Shown: piece by piece, positions 41,815 through 49,708 of the stretch
How positions within the stretch are numbered: position 1 is the first letter of the stretch
Layout of the letters: each line of letters begins with the position of its first letter
NCBI GenBank assembly: GCA_964391865.1
Contig: CAYMNQ010000001.1
Span: 992,001 to 1,056,000 of the forward strand
Length of the DNA stretch: 64,000 nucleotides
Direction of reading: 5' to 3'
Source of the DNA: DASZQL01 sp964391865
GTDB lineage: Bacteria; Planctomycetota; Phycisphaerae; Phycisphaerales; UBA1924
Translations under genes and position numbers: made by a program
Notes under the pieces: model-generated
What the model saw: the letters and a program-made list of their open reading frames with translations, nothing else
Databases searched by the model: none
Told to the model about the DNA's origin: nothing

Positions 41815-42246
41815 TCAGACGGCGAGCGGCGTGGGCTGCTGGGCCGCGTGCGGGTGGTTCGGCCCACGGTACACGCGCAGCTTGGTCAGCATCTGCCGCC
41901 CAAGCCGCCCCTTCGGCAGCATCCGCTGCACCGCGTCTTCGATCACAAACTCGGGCTTGTTCTTGATGAGCGTGCCGTAGGGCGTCGTCTTGATGCCGCC
42001 CGGGTGACCCGAATAGCGCGTCTTGAATTTCTGCGTCAGCTTGTTGCCCGTCATCGTGATCTTCTCGGCGTTCGTCACGATCACGAACTCGCCGGTATCA
42101 ATATGCGGCGTGTATTCCGGGCGGTGCTTGCCCATTAGCACGGTCGCGATCTCCGTCGCCAGACGGCCGAGGCGCTTGCCCTCGGCGTCGACGATGTGCC
42201 AGCCGCGCTGGAGTTCATTCTGCTTGGCGAAGAAGGTCTGACGCAT
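41815..42246 (-). CDS. rplM: 50S ribosomal protein L13
   Basis: A 143-residue L13 protein, an early-assembly component of the large subunit. Visible blocks: WHIVDAEGKRLGRLATEIATVLMGKHRPEYTPHIDTGEFVIVTNAEKI, YSGHPGG and VQRMLPKGRLGRQMLTKLRVYRG. GGAG lies about 8 bases ahead of the ATG. First gene of the rplM-rpsI operon. Confidence 0.97.
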   Translation of the reverse strand: MRQTFFAKQNELQRGWHIVDAEGKRLGRLATEIATVLMGKHRPEYTPHIDTGEFVIVTNAEKITMTGNKLTQKFKTRYSGHPGGIKTTPYGTLIKNKPEFVIEDAVQRMLPKGRLGRQMLTKLRVYRGPNHPHAAQQPTPLAV

Positions 42247-42567
42247 GACTCAAGTCTCCGAAGATGCGACCCCGATCGGCGAACCCATCGAGGGGTAAAC
42301 AAACACACTCGCCCCGCCTGTTCCGTTCGCGGAACCGCGGGTCTCTCGGCCCTGCCTTGGCGTCATGCCGCGGCCGACCGTTGCCCACCGCATTCAAAAT
42401 GCCGACGCGGGCACGAAATCAGATTGGCACCCCGGCTCGGCCGAAGTGGGACGAAGAGAATAGCGGATCGGCCGGGGGAGTCAAACGGGCTGAGTCCGAC
42501 GCCGAGCGCGCTTCCGGTTGCTACTCTGCCCGCTCCCCGCCGCGGCCGCACCCCGCACATCCACCAA
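42247..42567. other. Divergent intergenic region, rplM leader
   Basis: These 321 bases separate rplM from the glycosyltransferase gene and hold no convincing gene. At 42320-42335 GTTCCG and CGGAAC flank TTCG, a stable tetraloop hairpin on the plus strand; it lies in the rplM leader. No promoter stands out. Confidence 0.5.
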
Positions 42568-43407
42568 ATGCCCGACCCCCTCCTCAGCATCATCGCCCCG
42601 GCTCACAACGAGGAGGACAACGTCCCTCGCCTCGTTGAAGAAGTCGAGCGCGCCGCCCGAGCCGCCGTCTCCCGTGCCACTGACCTGTTCCCGCAGGTCA
42701 GTGCGCCCACGGATCAGCCCTTCACCCAAAGCACTGACCCGAGGAACGGGTCAGTGGAACCATTCGAATTCATCCTCGTCGACGACGGCTCCACCGATTC
42801 CACCCGCCGCCGCGCCGTTGAGCTCGCCCGCTCGCGCCCCTGGCTGCGCGTCATCGCGATGACCAACACCCCTCCGGGCAAGGGCAACGGGCAATCCGCC
42901 GCGTTCCACGCCGGGTTCCGCGCCTGCCGCGGCGAACTCGTCGCGGTGCTCGACGCCGACCTTCAGAACGACCCCGCCGACCTCGCGCGCATGATCGAAC
43001 TGATGCACCGCGAGCACGCCGACATGGTGCAGGGCGACCGCTCGGCGAACCGGCGCGACAACCTCGTTCGGCGCGTCGGCTCGATCGTCGGACGCACCTT
43101 CCGCCGACTGATCCTCGCTGACACGATCCGCGACACCGGCTGCTCGCTCCGCCTGATGAAGCGCGAGATCGCGCTCCGCCTGCCCCTCGAATTCCGGGGC
43201 GTTCACCGCTTCATCCCCGTTTCCGCGCGCCACATGGGCTACAAGGTCGTTGAAATGCCGGTGACGCACCGCCCAAGAATCGCCGGCGAAACCAAGTACG
43301 GCATGGGCGTCCTCACCCGCGCGCTCCCCGGCCTGATCGACTGCTTCGCGGTGCGCTGGATGAAGCACCGCCGCCGACCCGTCACGAGCGAGGAAATCAA
43401 ACCATGA
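42568..43407 (+). CDS. Glycosyltransferase family 2
   Basis: A 279-residue GT-A enzyme, of the dolichol-phosphate-mannose-synthase/ArnC type. LLSIIAPAHNEEDNVPRLVEEVE, FILVDDGSTDSTRRRAVELA (first Asp), AVLDADLQNDPADLARMIEL (DAD metal site) and GCSLRLMKREIA with VHRFIPVSARHMGYKVVEMPVTHRPR are in family order. Residues 37-63 are an insertion made of two palindromes (see repeat). It lacks the two C-terminal membrane helices of ArnC. An ATGA overlap couples it to the LAB_N gene. Confidence 0.92.
   Translation: MPDPLLSIIAPAHNEEDNVPRLVEEVERAARAAVSRATDLFPQVSAPTDQPFTQSTDPRNGSVEPFEFILVDDGSTDSTRRRAVELARSRPWLRVIAMTNTPPGKGNGQSAAFHAGFRACRGELVAVLDADLQNDPADLARMIELMHREHADMVQGDRSANRRDNLVRRVGSIVGRTFRRLILADTIRDTGCSLRLMKREIALRLPLEFRGVHRFIPVSARHMGYKVVEMPVTHRPRIAGETKYGMGVLTRALPGLIDCFAVRWMKHRRRPVTSEEIKP
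42678..42756. repeat. Pair of 10-bp-stem hairpins in frame in the GT2 gene
   Basis: CACTGACCTG / CAGGTCAGTG (loop TTCCCG) at 42678-42703 and CACTGACCCG / CGGGTCAGTG (loop AGGAA) at 42732-42756, 28 bases apart. Both stems begin CACTGACC. The pair falls exactly between the first two conserved strands of the enzyme and keeps the frame. Confidence 0.9.
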
Positions 43408-44099
43408 AGTGGGAACCCGTGGCGGCGATGATCGCGGTCTTCCTGCTCGGCGCGTGGCTCGCGCTCGGCCCCTACTGGCGCTTGAAGATGCCGCGCGTCG
43501 AGAACCTCGCCTACGCCGTCGATCTCCGCGTGGGCGACGACCGCGGCGCGCTCGCCGTCATCGAGAAACCCGGCGGCGAGTTCGCGTACCGCTTCATCTT
43601 CCGCGGCGGCGGACTCGGCCCGGAGATGTCCAAGGGCGACCTGATGAACGTCCTCCCCGAGGAAGTCGTCCGCCGAATCTCAACCACGCGCCCCAACTGG
43701 CTCTACCGCGTTCTGAACATCACCAACCCCGCGAGCTTCTGGTGGGTGCTCGTCGGGTTGGCGGCCCAACTCGCATTCTCCGCGCGCTTCCTCATCCAGT
43801 GGTTCGTCAGCGAGCGCGAACGCAAGACCGTCATCCCCGAAGCCTTCTGGTGGATCAGCCTCATCGGCGGCGCCGGGCTTTTCGCCTACTTCGCCTGGCG
43901 ACAGGACATCGTCGGCGTCCTCGGCCAATCCAGCGGGCTCGTCATCTACGCCCGCAATATCCGCCTGATCCACAAACAAAAACGCCGAGCCGCGCGCAAC
44001 GCCGAAACACCCGCGCCGACCCCCGCGCCCGACGCGCCACCGCCCACGCCGGACAACCCGCGCCCGTTCCCCACCGAGCCCACTGAGAAATCAACCTGA
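43404..44099 (+). CDS. LAB_N (lipid A biosynthesis N-terminal domain) membrane protein
   Basis: A 231-residue membrane protein. A single helix near residues 7-26 is followed by a soluble part (LRVGDDRGALAVIEKPGGEFAYRFIFRGGG) and then three helices with the LAB_N signature FWWVLVGLAAQLAFSARFLIQWFVSERERKTVIPEAFWWISLIGG. LAB_N proteins are small membrane units related to EamA-type transporters. The Pro-rich C-terminal tail is low complexity. The overlap with a GT2 gene suggests a polyprenyl-phosphate-sugar synthase plus flippase pair. Confidence 0.88.
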   Translation: MKWEPVAAMIAVFLLGAWLALGPYWRLKMPRVENLAYAVDLRVGDDRGALAVIEKPGGEFAYRFIFRGGGLGPEMSKGDLMNVLPEEVVRRISTTRPNWLYRVLNITNPASFWWVLVGLAAQLAFSARFLIQWFVSERERKTVIPEAFWWISLIGGAGLFAYFAWRQDIVGVLGQSSGLVIYARNIRLIHKQKRRAARNAETPAPTPAPDAPPPTPDNPRPFPTEPTEKST

Positions 44100-44114
44100 A
44101 TTCCCGCGGGTGCC

Positions 44115-44140
44115 GGGGCACGGTGCTCTGACCGTGCCCC
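44115..44140. repeat. Hairpin with loop TGCTCTGA (first copy)
   Basis: GGGGCACGG and CCGTGCCCC flank TGCTCTGA, giving a perfect 9-bp stem. It follows the LAB_N gene. No T tract, so a terminator role is uncertain. Confidence 0.85.
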
Positions 44141-44211
44141 GCCGCGCCGCGTGAGCAGCACGCGATGCGAATCACCGCTCATCCTCGCGCATCTCTGAAA
44201 CACCGACGTGC

Positions 44212-44241
44212 CACGACAATCCTGCTCTGAGGATTGTCGTG
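44212..44241. repeat. Hairpin with loop TGCTCTGA (second copy)
   Basis: CACGACAATCC and GGATTGTCGTG flank TGCTCTGA, a perfect 11-bp stem. The stem shares nothing with the copy 70 bases upstream except the initial CAC, but the loop is identical. Confidence 0.85.
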
Positions 44242-44348
44242 CTCCTCGCGGCATCCACAAACCAACAAACGCGGGCCGCCTCATCAGGCGGCCCGCGTCA
44301 CAAGTTCATCAGTTCCGGCCGATCGCTGACAGCCGACCGCCCACCGCC

Positions 44349-45581
44349 TTACCGCCGCCGGCGCAGAACCGCCAGCCCCGACGCCATCATCAGCGCCGCC
44401 GCGCCGGGCGTCGGCACGATCGCGTCAATCACCTCCACCCGCAGCGCGTACCCGCCCTCCACGATCTGAAGTTCATCCAACAAGCGGAACGTCAGCGATT
44501 CGCCGCCCGTGCCGAGGAACACCGGCGCCGAATCGAGCGTGATCGTGTTGATGTTCGGGAAACTCGCCATCGTCATCACGTCGAAGAACTCGCCCACCTG
44601 CGACTGGAACCCCGGCAGCAGATCAAGCTGCAGCGAGCCGCCCAGCATCGTCGTGCCCAGCACCGACAGGTTCGAGTACGTGACGCCCGCGCCTTCCGAG
44701 CCGTGCGATCCGATGGAGCCGCCGAGCGCGATGTCGAGAATCACGCCCGCGCCCTGCTCGTAGTCCGCGTCGATCGTCAGCGTGCCGACCTCGAAGTCGG
44801 GCGACCCGCCGCGCCCCGGCGTGAGCGACGTGCCCGGCTTCACCTTCGTCACGTCATCCGTCGTCTTCGTCGCCTTGACCTTGCCCTTCGCGTCGGTGCT
44901 CTTCACCGTCAGCGCGCCCTTGCCCTTCAGCGTGCCCTTCTGATGATCGAAGAACGCGTCCGCCGCCGTCGTGTTCTCGACCGTCAGGCTCTTCCCCGCG
45001 GCGATGTCCACCGTCCCCGTGTTCACGAGCTGCCCCGCCTGCGTCATGTCCGTCGACACGCGCCCGACGTTCAGGTTCGCCTTCACGTTCCACGTCCCCG
45101 CGCTGCTGACATACGCGCGCATCGACGAGTCCTTCGTCACATCCACCGTCACAGCGGCGGCGACGTTCACCTTCTTCGTGTTATTCCCGAATCCGTACAA
45201 CCGCCCGCCGTCGAGCTTCACCGTGCCCTGATTGAAGTTCAGCCCCGTCGAGTTCCCGTGCTGGCTGTTGAAGCGCAGCTCGTTGCCCGCGGGGATATCC
45301 AGCGTCGCCATCGGGCTGTCGAAGTTGAGGTCGAAGCAGCCGAAGCTGCCGTCCACCGTCACGGTGAACGCGCCGGCCTTCTTGATCTCCACGCTGTTGT
45401 CGGGCAGCGTCGAGTTGGGCACCTGGTTCAGCTCCCAACTCGCGCGGGTGCCCCAGTTGCCATTAGCGGCGGCCTTCCAATCAAAGTCCGCGCCCAGCGC
45501 GCCGCCGGCCAGACCAACCACGACACCAATCACCACGCCGGCGCGCGCCGGCACGCTCACCAGACCATTCGAATTCTTCAT
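44349..45581 (-). CDS. Exported beta-strand-repeat protein with PEP-CTERM-like tail
   Basis: A 410-residue secreted protein. Signal helix VVIGVVVGLAGGALGADF, then DWKAAANGNWGTRASWELNQVPNS, the start of a beta-helical repeat region similar to autotransporter-associated repeats (TLDIPAGNELRFN, VDIAAGKSLTVEN). It ends VPTPGAAALMMASGLAVLRRRR: sorting motif, hydrophobic helix and Arg cluster of PEP-CTERM proteins, which are processed by an exosortase. ATG 45581 has AAGGAG 6 bases upstream. Confidence 0.88.
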   Translation of the reverse strand: MKNSNGLVSVPARAGVVIGVVVGLAGGALGADFDWKAAANGNWGTRASWELNQVPNSTLPDNSVEIKKAGAFTVTVDGSFGCFDLNFDSPMATLDIPAGNELRFNSQHGNSTGLNFNQGTVKLDGGRLYGFGNNTKKVNVAAAVTVDVTKDSSMRAYVSSAGTWNVKANLNVGRVSTDMTQAGQLVNTGTVDIAAGKSLTVENTTAADAFFDHQKGTLKGKGALTVKSTDAKGKVKATKTTDDVTKVKPGTSLTPGRGGSPDFEVGTLTIDADYEQGAGVILDIALGGSIGSHGSEGAGVTYSNLSVLGTTMLGGSLQLDLLPGFQSQVGEFFDVMTMASFPNINTITLDSAPVFLGTGGESLTFRLLDELQIVEGGYALRVEVIDAIVPTPGAAALMMASGLAVLRRRR

Positions 45582-45690
45582 GACGTGCTCCTTCTGCGTA
45601 AAGGGTTCACAGTCAGAGCGATGAATGCTGGCTTCGCTCACGCCATCACTCAGATTTGCACTGGAACGCTGGGCGGCCCATCAAAATCAC

Positions 45691-45718
45691 TTGCCCGGTC
45701 GGTATTCGCGTGTAGAGT
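45691..45718 (+). promoter_or_regulatory. Possible sigma-70-type promoter
   Basis: TTGCCC, a 16-base spacer and TAGAGT lie about 50 bases upstream of the next PEP-CTERM gene. Consensus agreement is partial. Confidence 0.3.
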
Positions 45719-45767
45719 TCATGACGGATGGGGTGTGCATCACCCGCAAACCACGCTGGAGCGAATC

Positions 45768-46637
45768 ATGAAACTGATCAGGATGGCGTGTGGAGCGTTG
45801 CTCTCAACGGGCCTGGCATCGCCCGCGTTCTCTGGCGGGCCGGCATTCTTCTTCCGGGACATCATTTTCAGCCCGAACGTCGTGTCGGGGGTAACGCCCG
45901 ATCCCTTTGCGACCAGCGACGGGAGCGGGTTCTTCGTTCACAGCAGTCAGAACTTTGGAGATGGCACACCCGACGTCTATGCGCCGTCGTTCGCAGAGTT
46001 CAGCGGAGCACCAGAGGTCGAGTGGTCCACGTACTACTCACCGGACCCGCTCGGCCCGACCCGTCAAAGCGACACGCCGAACAATTCTGCCGACGATTTT
46101 TACATTTCTCGCGGGGTGTACGATGACGACTTCAGTTCTCGGTCCGCGCTTCGGGCGAACGAGTTGTTCAGCTTCCACGCTGAACCGCCCGGTGCCGCAC
46201 AACGCCGCCGGGATGTTGTAGACGCTGGCCGATTCGCCGGATTCAGCTGCCCTGTCGCTCCCGAGCTCCTTGGCGTGGGCCCCGAGGTTGATGGGCTTCC
46301 GGCAGCATTCATGGGCCGGTTCACAGTGCGGCGGGGGACGCTCCTCACGGGTCGCCCGTTCTTCTTCTCGGTCGAAGATTCGGATGGGAACTATCGATCC
46401 ACATACCTGACGCTGAATGGACCAACCTTCGGAGACAACGGAGCATTCGCGTTCGTGCTCCGCTCATACCTAGTGGCTCAACCAAACATCAGCGACGACG
46501 GATTCGATACTGACGGCATGCCGTTCGGTCCCGCAGATGTTTACGACGTGTGGTTCACACGCGTCGCGGTTCCCGGCCCTTCGACGTTCGCTGCGATCGC
46601 GTTGTGCTGCCCCCTCGCACTTCGCCGTCGCCGATAG
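45768..46637 (+). CDS. PEP-CTERM-like exported protein
   Basis: A 289-residue secreted protein with a signal sequence (MACGALLSTGLASPAFS) and C-terminal VPGPSTFAAIALCCPLALRRRR, a PEP-CTERM-type sorting tail. The mature region is rich in Phe, Asp and Ser and has no recognised domain. The DNA here has visibly lower GC than flanking genes, hinting at recent acquisition or relaxed selection. GGAG lies 8 bases before ATG 45768. The upstream open frame runs antisense to the neighbouring gene and is not used. Confidence 0.82.
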   Translation: MKLIRMACGALLSTGLASPAFSGGPAFFFRDIIFSPNVVSGVTPDPFATSDGSGFFVHSSQNFGDGTPDVYAPSFAEFSGAPEVEWSTYYSPDPLGPTRQSDTPNNSADDFYISRGVYDDDFSSRSALRANELFSFHAEPPGAAQRRRDVVDAGRFAGFSCPVAPELLGVGPEVDGLPAAFMGRFTVRRGTLLTGRPFFFSVEDSDGNYRSTYLTLNGPTFGDNGAFAFVLRSYLVAQPNISDDGFDTDGMPFGPADVYDVWFTRVAVPGPSTFAAIALCCPLALRRRR

Positions 46638-46654
46638 CGATCGAACCGTTCGCT

Positions 46655-48112
46655 TCAACTCTCGGTGTCCCCGCGCAGCGCCTTCCGCATCGCGCGAGGC
46701 CGCGGGATCCCCAGCTTGTCCATCCGCGACAGCAACGTCTGCGGGTTGATCCCGAGTTTCTCCGCCGCCCCCCCCGCCCCGAACACGCGGTAGCCGCGTG
46801 TTTCGAGCGCGTGCATGATCTGCAGTCGCTGCAACTGGTCGAGATCAAGATCGAGCAGCACGTCGCGTGGCATCGCGCCCGTGCCGCTGCCCGCCGCCGC
46901 GCCGTCCGCGCCGCGATCGAGCACCGGCCCCGTCGGCGGCTCGATCTCCAACTCGGGCCCGTTCGATAGCAGCGTCGCCCGCTCCACCGCATTCTCCAGC
47001 TCGCGCACGTTGCCGGGCCAGCGGTAGCTGAGCAGCACGCGCATCGCCCGTTCGCTGATGGGCAGCACCGGGCGCGCCATCCGCCGCGCGTGCTTCTCGT
47101 GGAAATGCTCGACCAAAGCGCGGATGTCCTCGCGCCGATCCCGCAGACTCGGCACATCGATGCGGAACACATTGAGCCGGTAGAACAAGTCCTCGCGGAA
47201 CCGGCCGCGCTGCACCTGCACCGCCAGATCGCGGTGCGTCGCCGCCACCAGTCGCACATCCACCCGGATCGTCTCGCTCCCGCCCACGCGCTCGAACGCG
47301 CCCTCCTGGATCACGCGCAGCAGCTTCGCCTGTGCTTGAAGTGAAAGTTCCGCGATCTCGTCAAGGAACAGCGTGCCCGTGTCGGCGAGCTCGAACTTGC
47401 CCAGCCGCTGCCGGTCCGCGCCGGTAAACGCGCCGCGCTCGTGCCCGAAGAGTTCCGATTCAATGAGCGTCTCGGGCAACGCCGCGCAGTTCACCGCCAC
47501 CATCGGCCGCGCACGGCGTTTCGACCCGCCGTGGATCGACCTCGCCACCAGCTCCTTTCCCGAGCCGGATTCGCCGTGGATCAGCACCGTCGCGTCCGTC
47601 GGCGCCACGCGCTCCACCTGCTCGAGCATCCGCAGGATCGGCGCGCTCGCGCCGATGATCGTCGGCGCCGCGTCCCCGGCCGACAGCTCCTGCTGCAGCA
47701 CGTCCATCTTCGACCGTGCCCGCTCCGACTCCGCGAGCGCCCGCTGCAGCCGCGCGATTTCCTCCTGCTGCGCCACGCGCCCCTCCGCGTCGAGCAGGTA
47801 CAGCGCCCACCCGTCCGAGTTCGGCTGGATCACAACATCCATCACCGCCGCCCGCCCGCCGTGGCGCAGCTTGACCGACTGCACCAGCGCGCGAGGCCCC
47901 GTCGCCGCCGCCGATCGCACTCGCGCGGCATCCGCCTCACCGCCATCAAGCAACTCGCCAATCGGCATCCCAACCAACGACGCCACGCCAACGCCCAGCC
48001 GCTCAGCGGCGACGGGGTTCACCCAGTCAAGAACCCAGTCCGATCGAACCCCGATCAAACCAAACGGCACCGCGGCAAGATCAATAGCTTGAAGCTGTCC
48101 CAAGGGAAACAC
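46655..48112 (-). CDS. Sigma-54-dependent transcriptional activator with PAS domain
   Basis: A 485-residue enhancer-binding protein. A PAS-type sensor spans about residues 10-110 (GVRSDWVLDWVNPVAAERLGVGV), a coiled coil about 112-142, the AAA+ domain from about 150 with Walker A GESGSGKE and the sigma-54 contact loop GAFTGA (227-232) in GHERGAFTGADRQRLGKFELADTGTLFLDEIAEL, then a Fis-type helix-turn-helix (GGAAEKLGINPQTLLSRMDKLGI). It has no phosphoreceiver domain, so the PAS or a partner supplies the signal. A sigma-54-type promoter lies 143 bases upstream, divergent. Confidence 0.94.
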   Translation of the reverse strand: MFPLGQLQAIDLAAVPFGLIGVRSDWVLDWVNPVAAERLGVGVASLVGMPIGELLDGGEADAARVRSAAATGPRALVQSVKLRHGGRAAVMDVVIQPNSDGWALYLLDAEGRVAQQEEIARLQRALAESERARSKMDVLQQELSAGDAAPTIIGASAPILRMLEQVERVAPTDATVLIHGESGSGKELVARSIHGGSKRRARPMVAVNCAALPETLIESELFGHERGAFTGADRQRLGKFELADTGTLFLDEIAELSLQAQAKLLRVIQEGAFERVGGSETIRVDVRLVAATHRDLAVQVQRGRFREDLFYRLNVFRIDVPSLRDRREDIRALVEHFHEKHARRMARPVLPISERAMRVLLSYRWPGNVRELENAVERATLLSNGPELEIEPPTGPVLDRGADGAAAGSGTGAMPRDVLLDLDLDQLQRLQIMHALETRGYRVFGAGGAAEKLGINPQTLLSRMDKLGIPRPRAMRKALRGDTES

Positions 48113-48254
48113 GGCCTTTCACGCATGATTGTTGAATGTCACAATCAAGAAATCAACTCTTGAATATCGTCATATTGACTATTGCTAATCACAATCAAAT
48201 TTCGAATGGCGTGATGAAGCCCGATTTTTCGCGTCAGAGTCGTGGTCGGCCGTC

Positions 48255-48270
48255 TGGCACGGGGGTTGCC
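48255..48270 (+). promoter_or_regulatory. Sigma-54-type promoter
   Basis: TGGCAC-GGGGG-TTGCC gives the -24 GG and -12 GC dinucleotides with the standard 10-base separation. It is the only such match seen beside the activator gene and points rightward into the gene-poor stretch. Confidence 0.65.
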
Positions 48271-48440
48271 ATTCCCTTCGTATCGCCGGAACCGTCTGGC
48301 GAGGGGAAAAAGACGGCTGGAACGAGCGAAAGCAGCGAGCCAGCCGTTTCTGACAAGTGAATACCGCCGCGAGATTCCTCGTGAACGCTCGCGGCCCCTC
48401 CGATCGCCGGATGAACGCGGGTTCGATTCCCAGAGGGCGC

Positions 48441-48507
48441 GGCGTTCCGGTGATGAGGGTCGAGTGACCAGGTGGGCAGGTCATTCTTCCCTCGTCACCG
48501 GGACGCC
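48441..48507. repeat. Imperfect inverted repeat, 29-base arms
   Basis: Arms at 48441-48469 and 48479-48507 agree in 24 of 29 positions with a 9-base loop. The core GTGA[C/T]GAGGG recurs as a direct pattern typical of dispersed bacterial repeats. Confidence 0.7.
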
Positions 48508-48595
48508 CCGCCAAAATCCCCGTGTCGTGCACGCTCGATTGTTCCTGCAAGCAATCGCGCTCGAACGAACATCCGTGCGAGTCTCTTCTCTCCGG

Positions 48596-48620
48596 CCGGT
48601 GCTCGCGTCGCGAGCACCGG
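48596..48620. repeat. Palindrome with 12-bp arms
   Basis: CCGGTGCTCGCG and CGCGAGCACCGG are separated by a single T. As RNA it would fold with a small loop. Confidence 0.85.
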
Positions 48621-48833
48621 ACCGACTGCCACACGAGCCGAACGATCGGCGACGCCCGAGCATTCTTCCTGCGACGGCGCGACCGACCGCAAGGCCCGTT
48701 TCCCCAGACCCTCTCGTCCGCGGCAGCACAGGGCCGCGGCCGAGTCAAAGGTCCATAACCCTACAGCCCGCTCGCCGCTCCTCCACACGCACACGCAGGC
48801 GGCGAGCGAACCCGCTGGAGGAGAGAAACCCGA

Positions 48834-48886
48834 GCGCCCCGCTCCATACGGACTATGCCGATGGAACGGGGCGTTTGGCGTTTTTG
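48834..48886 (+). terminator. Terminator-like hairpin with T-rich tail
   Basis: CGCCCCG-C-TCCAT pairs with ATGGA-A-CGGGGCG with one mismatch, followed by TTTGGCGTTTTT. The T-rich side is on the plus strand, where no protein gene ends, so it fits the end of the inferred non-coding transcript. Confidence 0.55.
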
Positions 48887-48934
48887 GAGTTCGCTCGGCG
48901 CGCGGCATGCCCGTGATCGGGCGATGGCCCGCTG

Positions 48935-49708
48935 TTACGGGGACGATCGATACCAAGACTCCGGGTCGCATCGCTGATCCCCCACTCCCGCGCGGGGGCG
49001 CTTGCCGTTCGTCGCGGCGCGCAGGGTCGCGCGAAGCCCGAGGCGCAGCCCGTCCACTTCTCGTGCCAGCCGGCGGAGCGCCTCGTCCGCACCGTCTTTC
49101 ATGAGTTCGGCGTGCGCGATGGGCGCGCCGAGTTTCACCGCCACGCGGTGCCCCCACAGACGCGGGAACCCCGTGCCGCGCGGCCAAGCGTCGAACGCCC
49201 CCTCGATCGCCGCCGGGATCACCGGGCATTTCGCGCGTTTGACCAGAAGCGTCACGCCGCGCATGAACTCCTTGATCGACCCGTCGGGCGAGCGCGAGCC
49301 CTCGGCGAAGATGAGCACCACCTCGCCGCGCGCGAGCCGGGCGAGAGCCTCGCGGATGGCGCCGAGGTCCGCCTCGCCGTCCTCGTTGATGGAGATGGAG
49401 TTGAGCGCGGTGATGAAGCGCGCGAAGGCGCGGTGCTTGAAGAGCCCCACCCGCGCGATGAAGTGCAGCGGGCGCGACGGTGAGAGTGTCGCGATGAGCG
49501 GCGGGTCGAGGTGCGACTGATGGTTCGCCACGATCAGCACCGGCCCCGTGCTCGGCAGACGGCGCATGCCGAAGCGGCGCAGGCGGTAGAAGAGCGTGCC
49601 GAGGATCAGCACGGCGGTCCAGCAGAACCAGTAGATGAACGAATCGCCGACGCGGCCACGCGACGTCTCGCCCCGCGCGCCTGGAGCGGTCGCCGACGGC
49701 TCGCTCAC
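48935..49708 (-). CDS. plsC: 1-acyl-sn-glycerol-3-phosphate acyltransferase
   Basis: A 257-residue membrane-associated acyltransferase that makes phosphatidic acid. The catalytic NHQSHLDP motif (His63, Asp68) and FAEGSRS (residues 134-140) are intact, and KCPVIPAAIEG follows. A hydrophobic helix at 24-42 anchors it. It overlaps cmk by ATGA, and the C-terminal 40 residues are basic and divergent. Confidence 0.9.
   Translation of the reverse strand: MSEPSATAPGARGETSRGRVGDSFIYWFCWTAVLILGTLFYRLRRFGMRRLPSTGPVLIVANHQSHLDPPLIATLSPSRPLHFIARVGLFKHRAFARFITALNSISINEDGEADLGAIREALARLARGEVVLIFAEGSRSPDGSIKEFMRGVTLLVKRAKCPVIPAAIEGAFDAWPRGTGFPRLWGHRVAVKLGAPIAHAELMKDGADEALRRLAREVDGLRLGLRATLRAATNGKRPRAGVGDQRCDPESWYRSSP

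Larger units (their letters stand above)
48281..48886 (+). ncRNA. Candidate structured non-coding transcript
   Basis: No convincing protein gene lies between the sigma-54-type promoter and a terminator-like hairpin at 48834-48886. The span contains a hairpin ACGGCTGG / CCAGCCGT near 48320, GCCGCGAG / CTCGCGGC near 48367, a 29-base imperfect inverted repeat and a 25-base near-perfect palindrome. I infer a roughly 600-nt RNA; the region could also simply be a graveyard of short repeats. It does not match RNase P, tmRNA, SRP or 6S RNA by eye. Confidence 0.35.

Noticed and set aside
44208..45767. Upstream extension of the second PEP-CTERM gene
   Set aside because: It is antisense to the first PEP-CTERM gene; a signal peptide and Shine-Dalgarno sit at 45768.
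48415..48435. T-arm-like GGTTCGATTCC suggesting a tRNA or tmRNA end
   Set aside because: Only three of five T-stem pairs form and no matching acceptor stem or anticodon arm is present upstream; no CCA end.
48281..48886. RNase P RNA, SRP RNA or 6S RNA
   Set aside because: None of the conserved cores of these RNAs could be found by eye, only short chance similarities.
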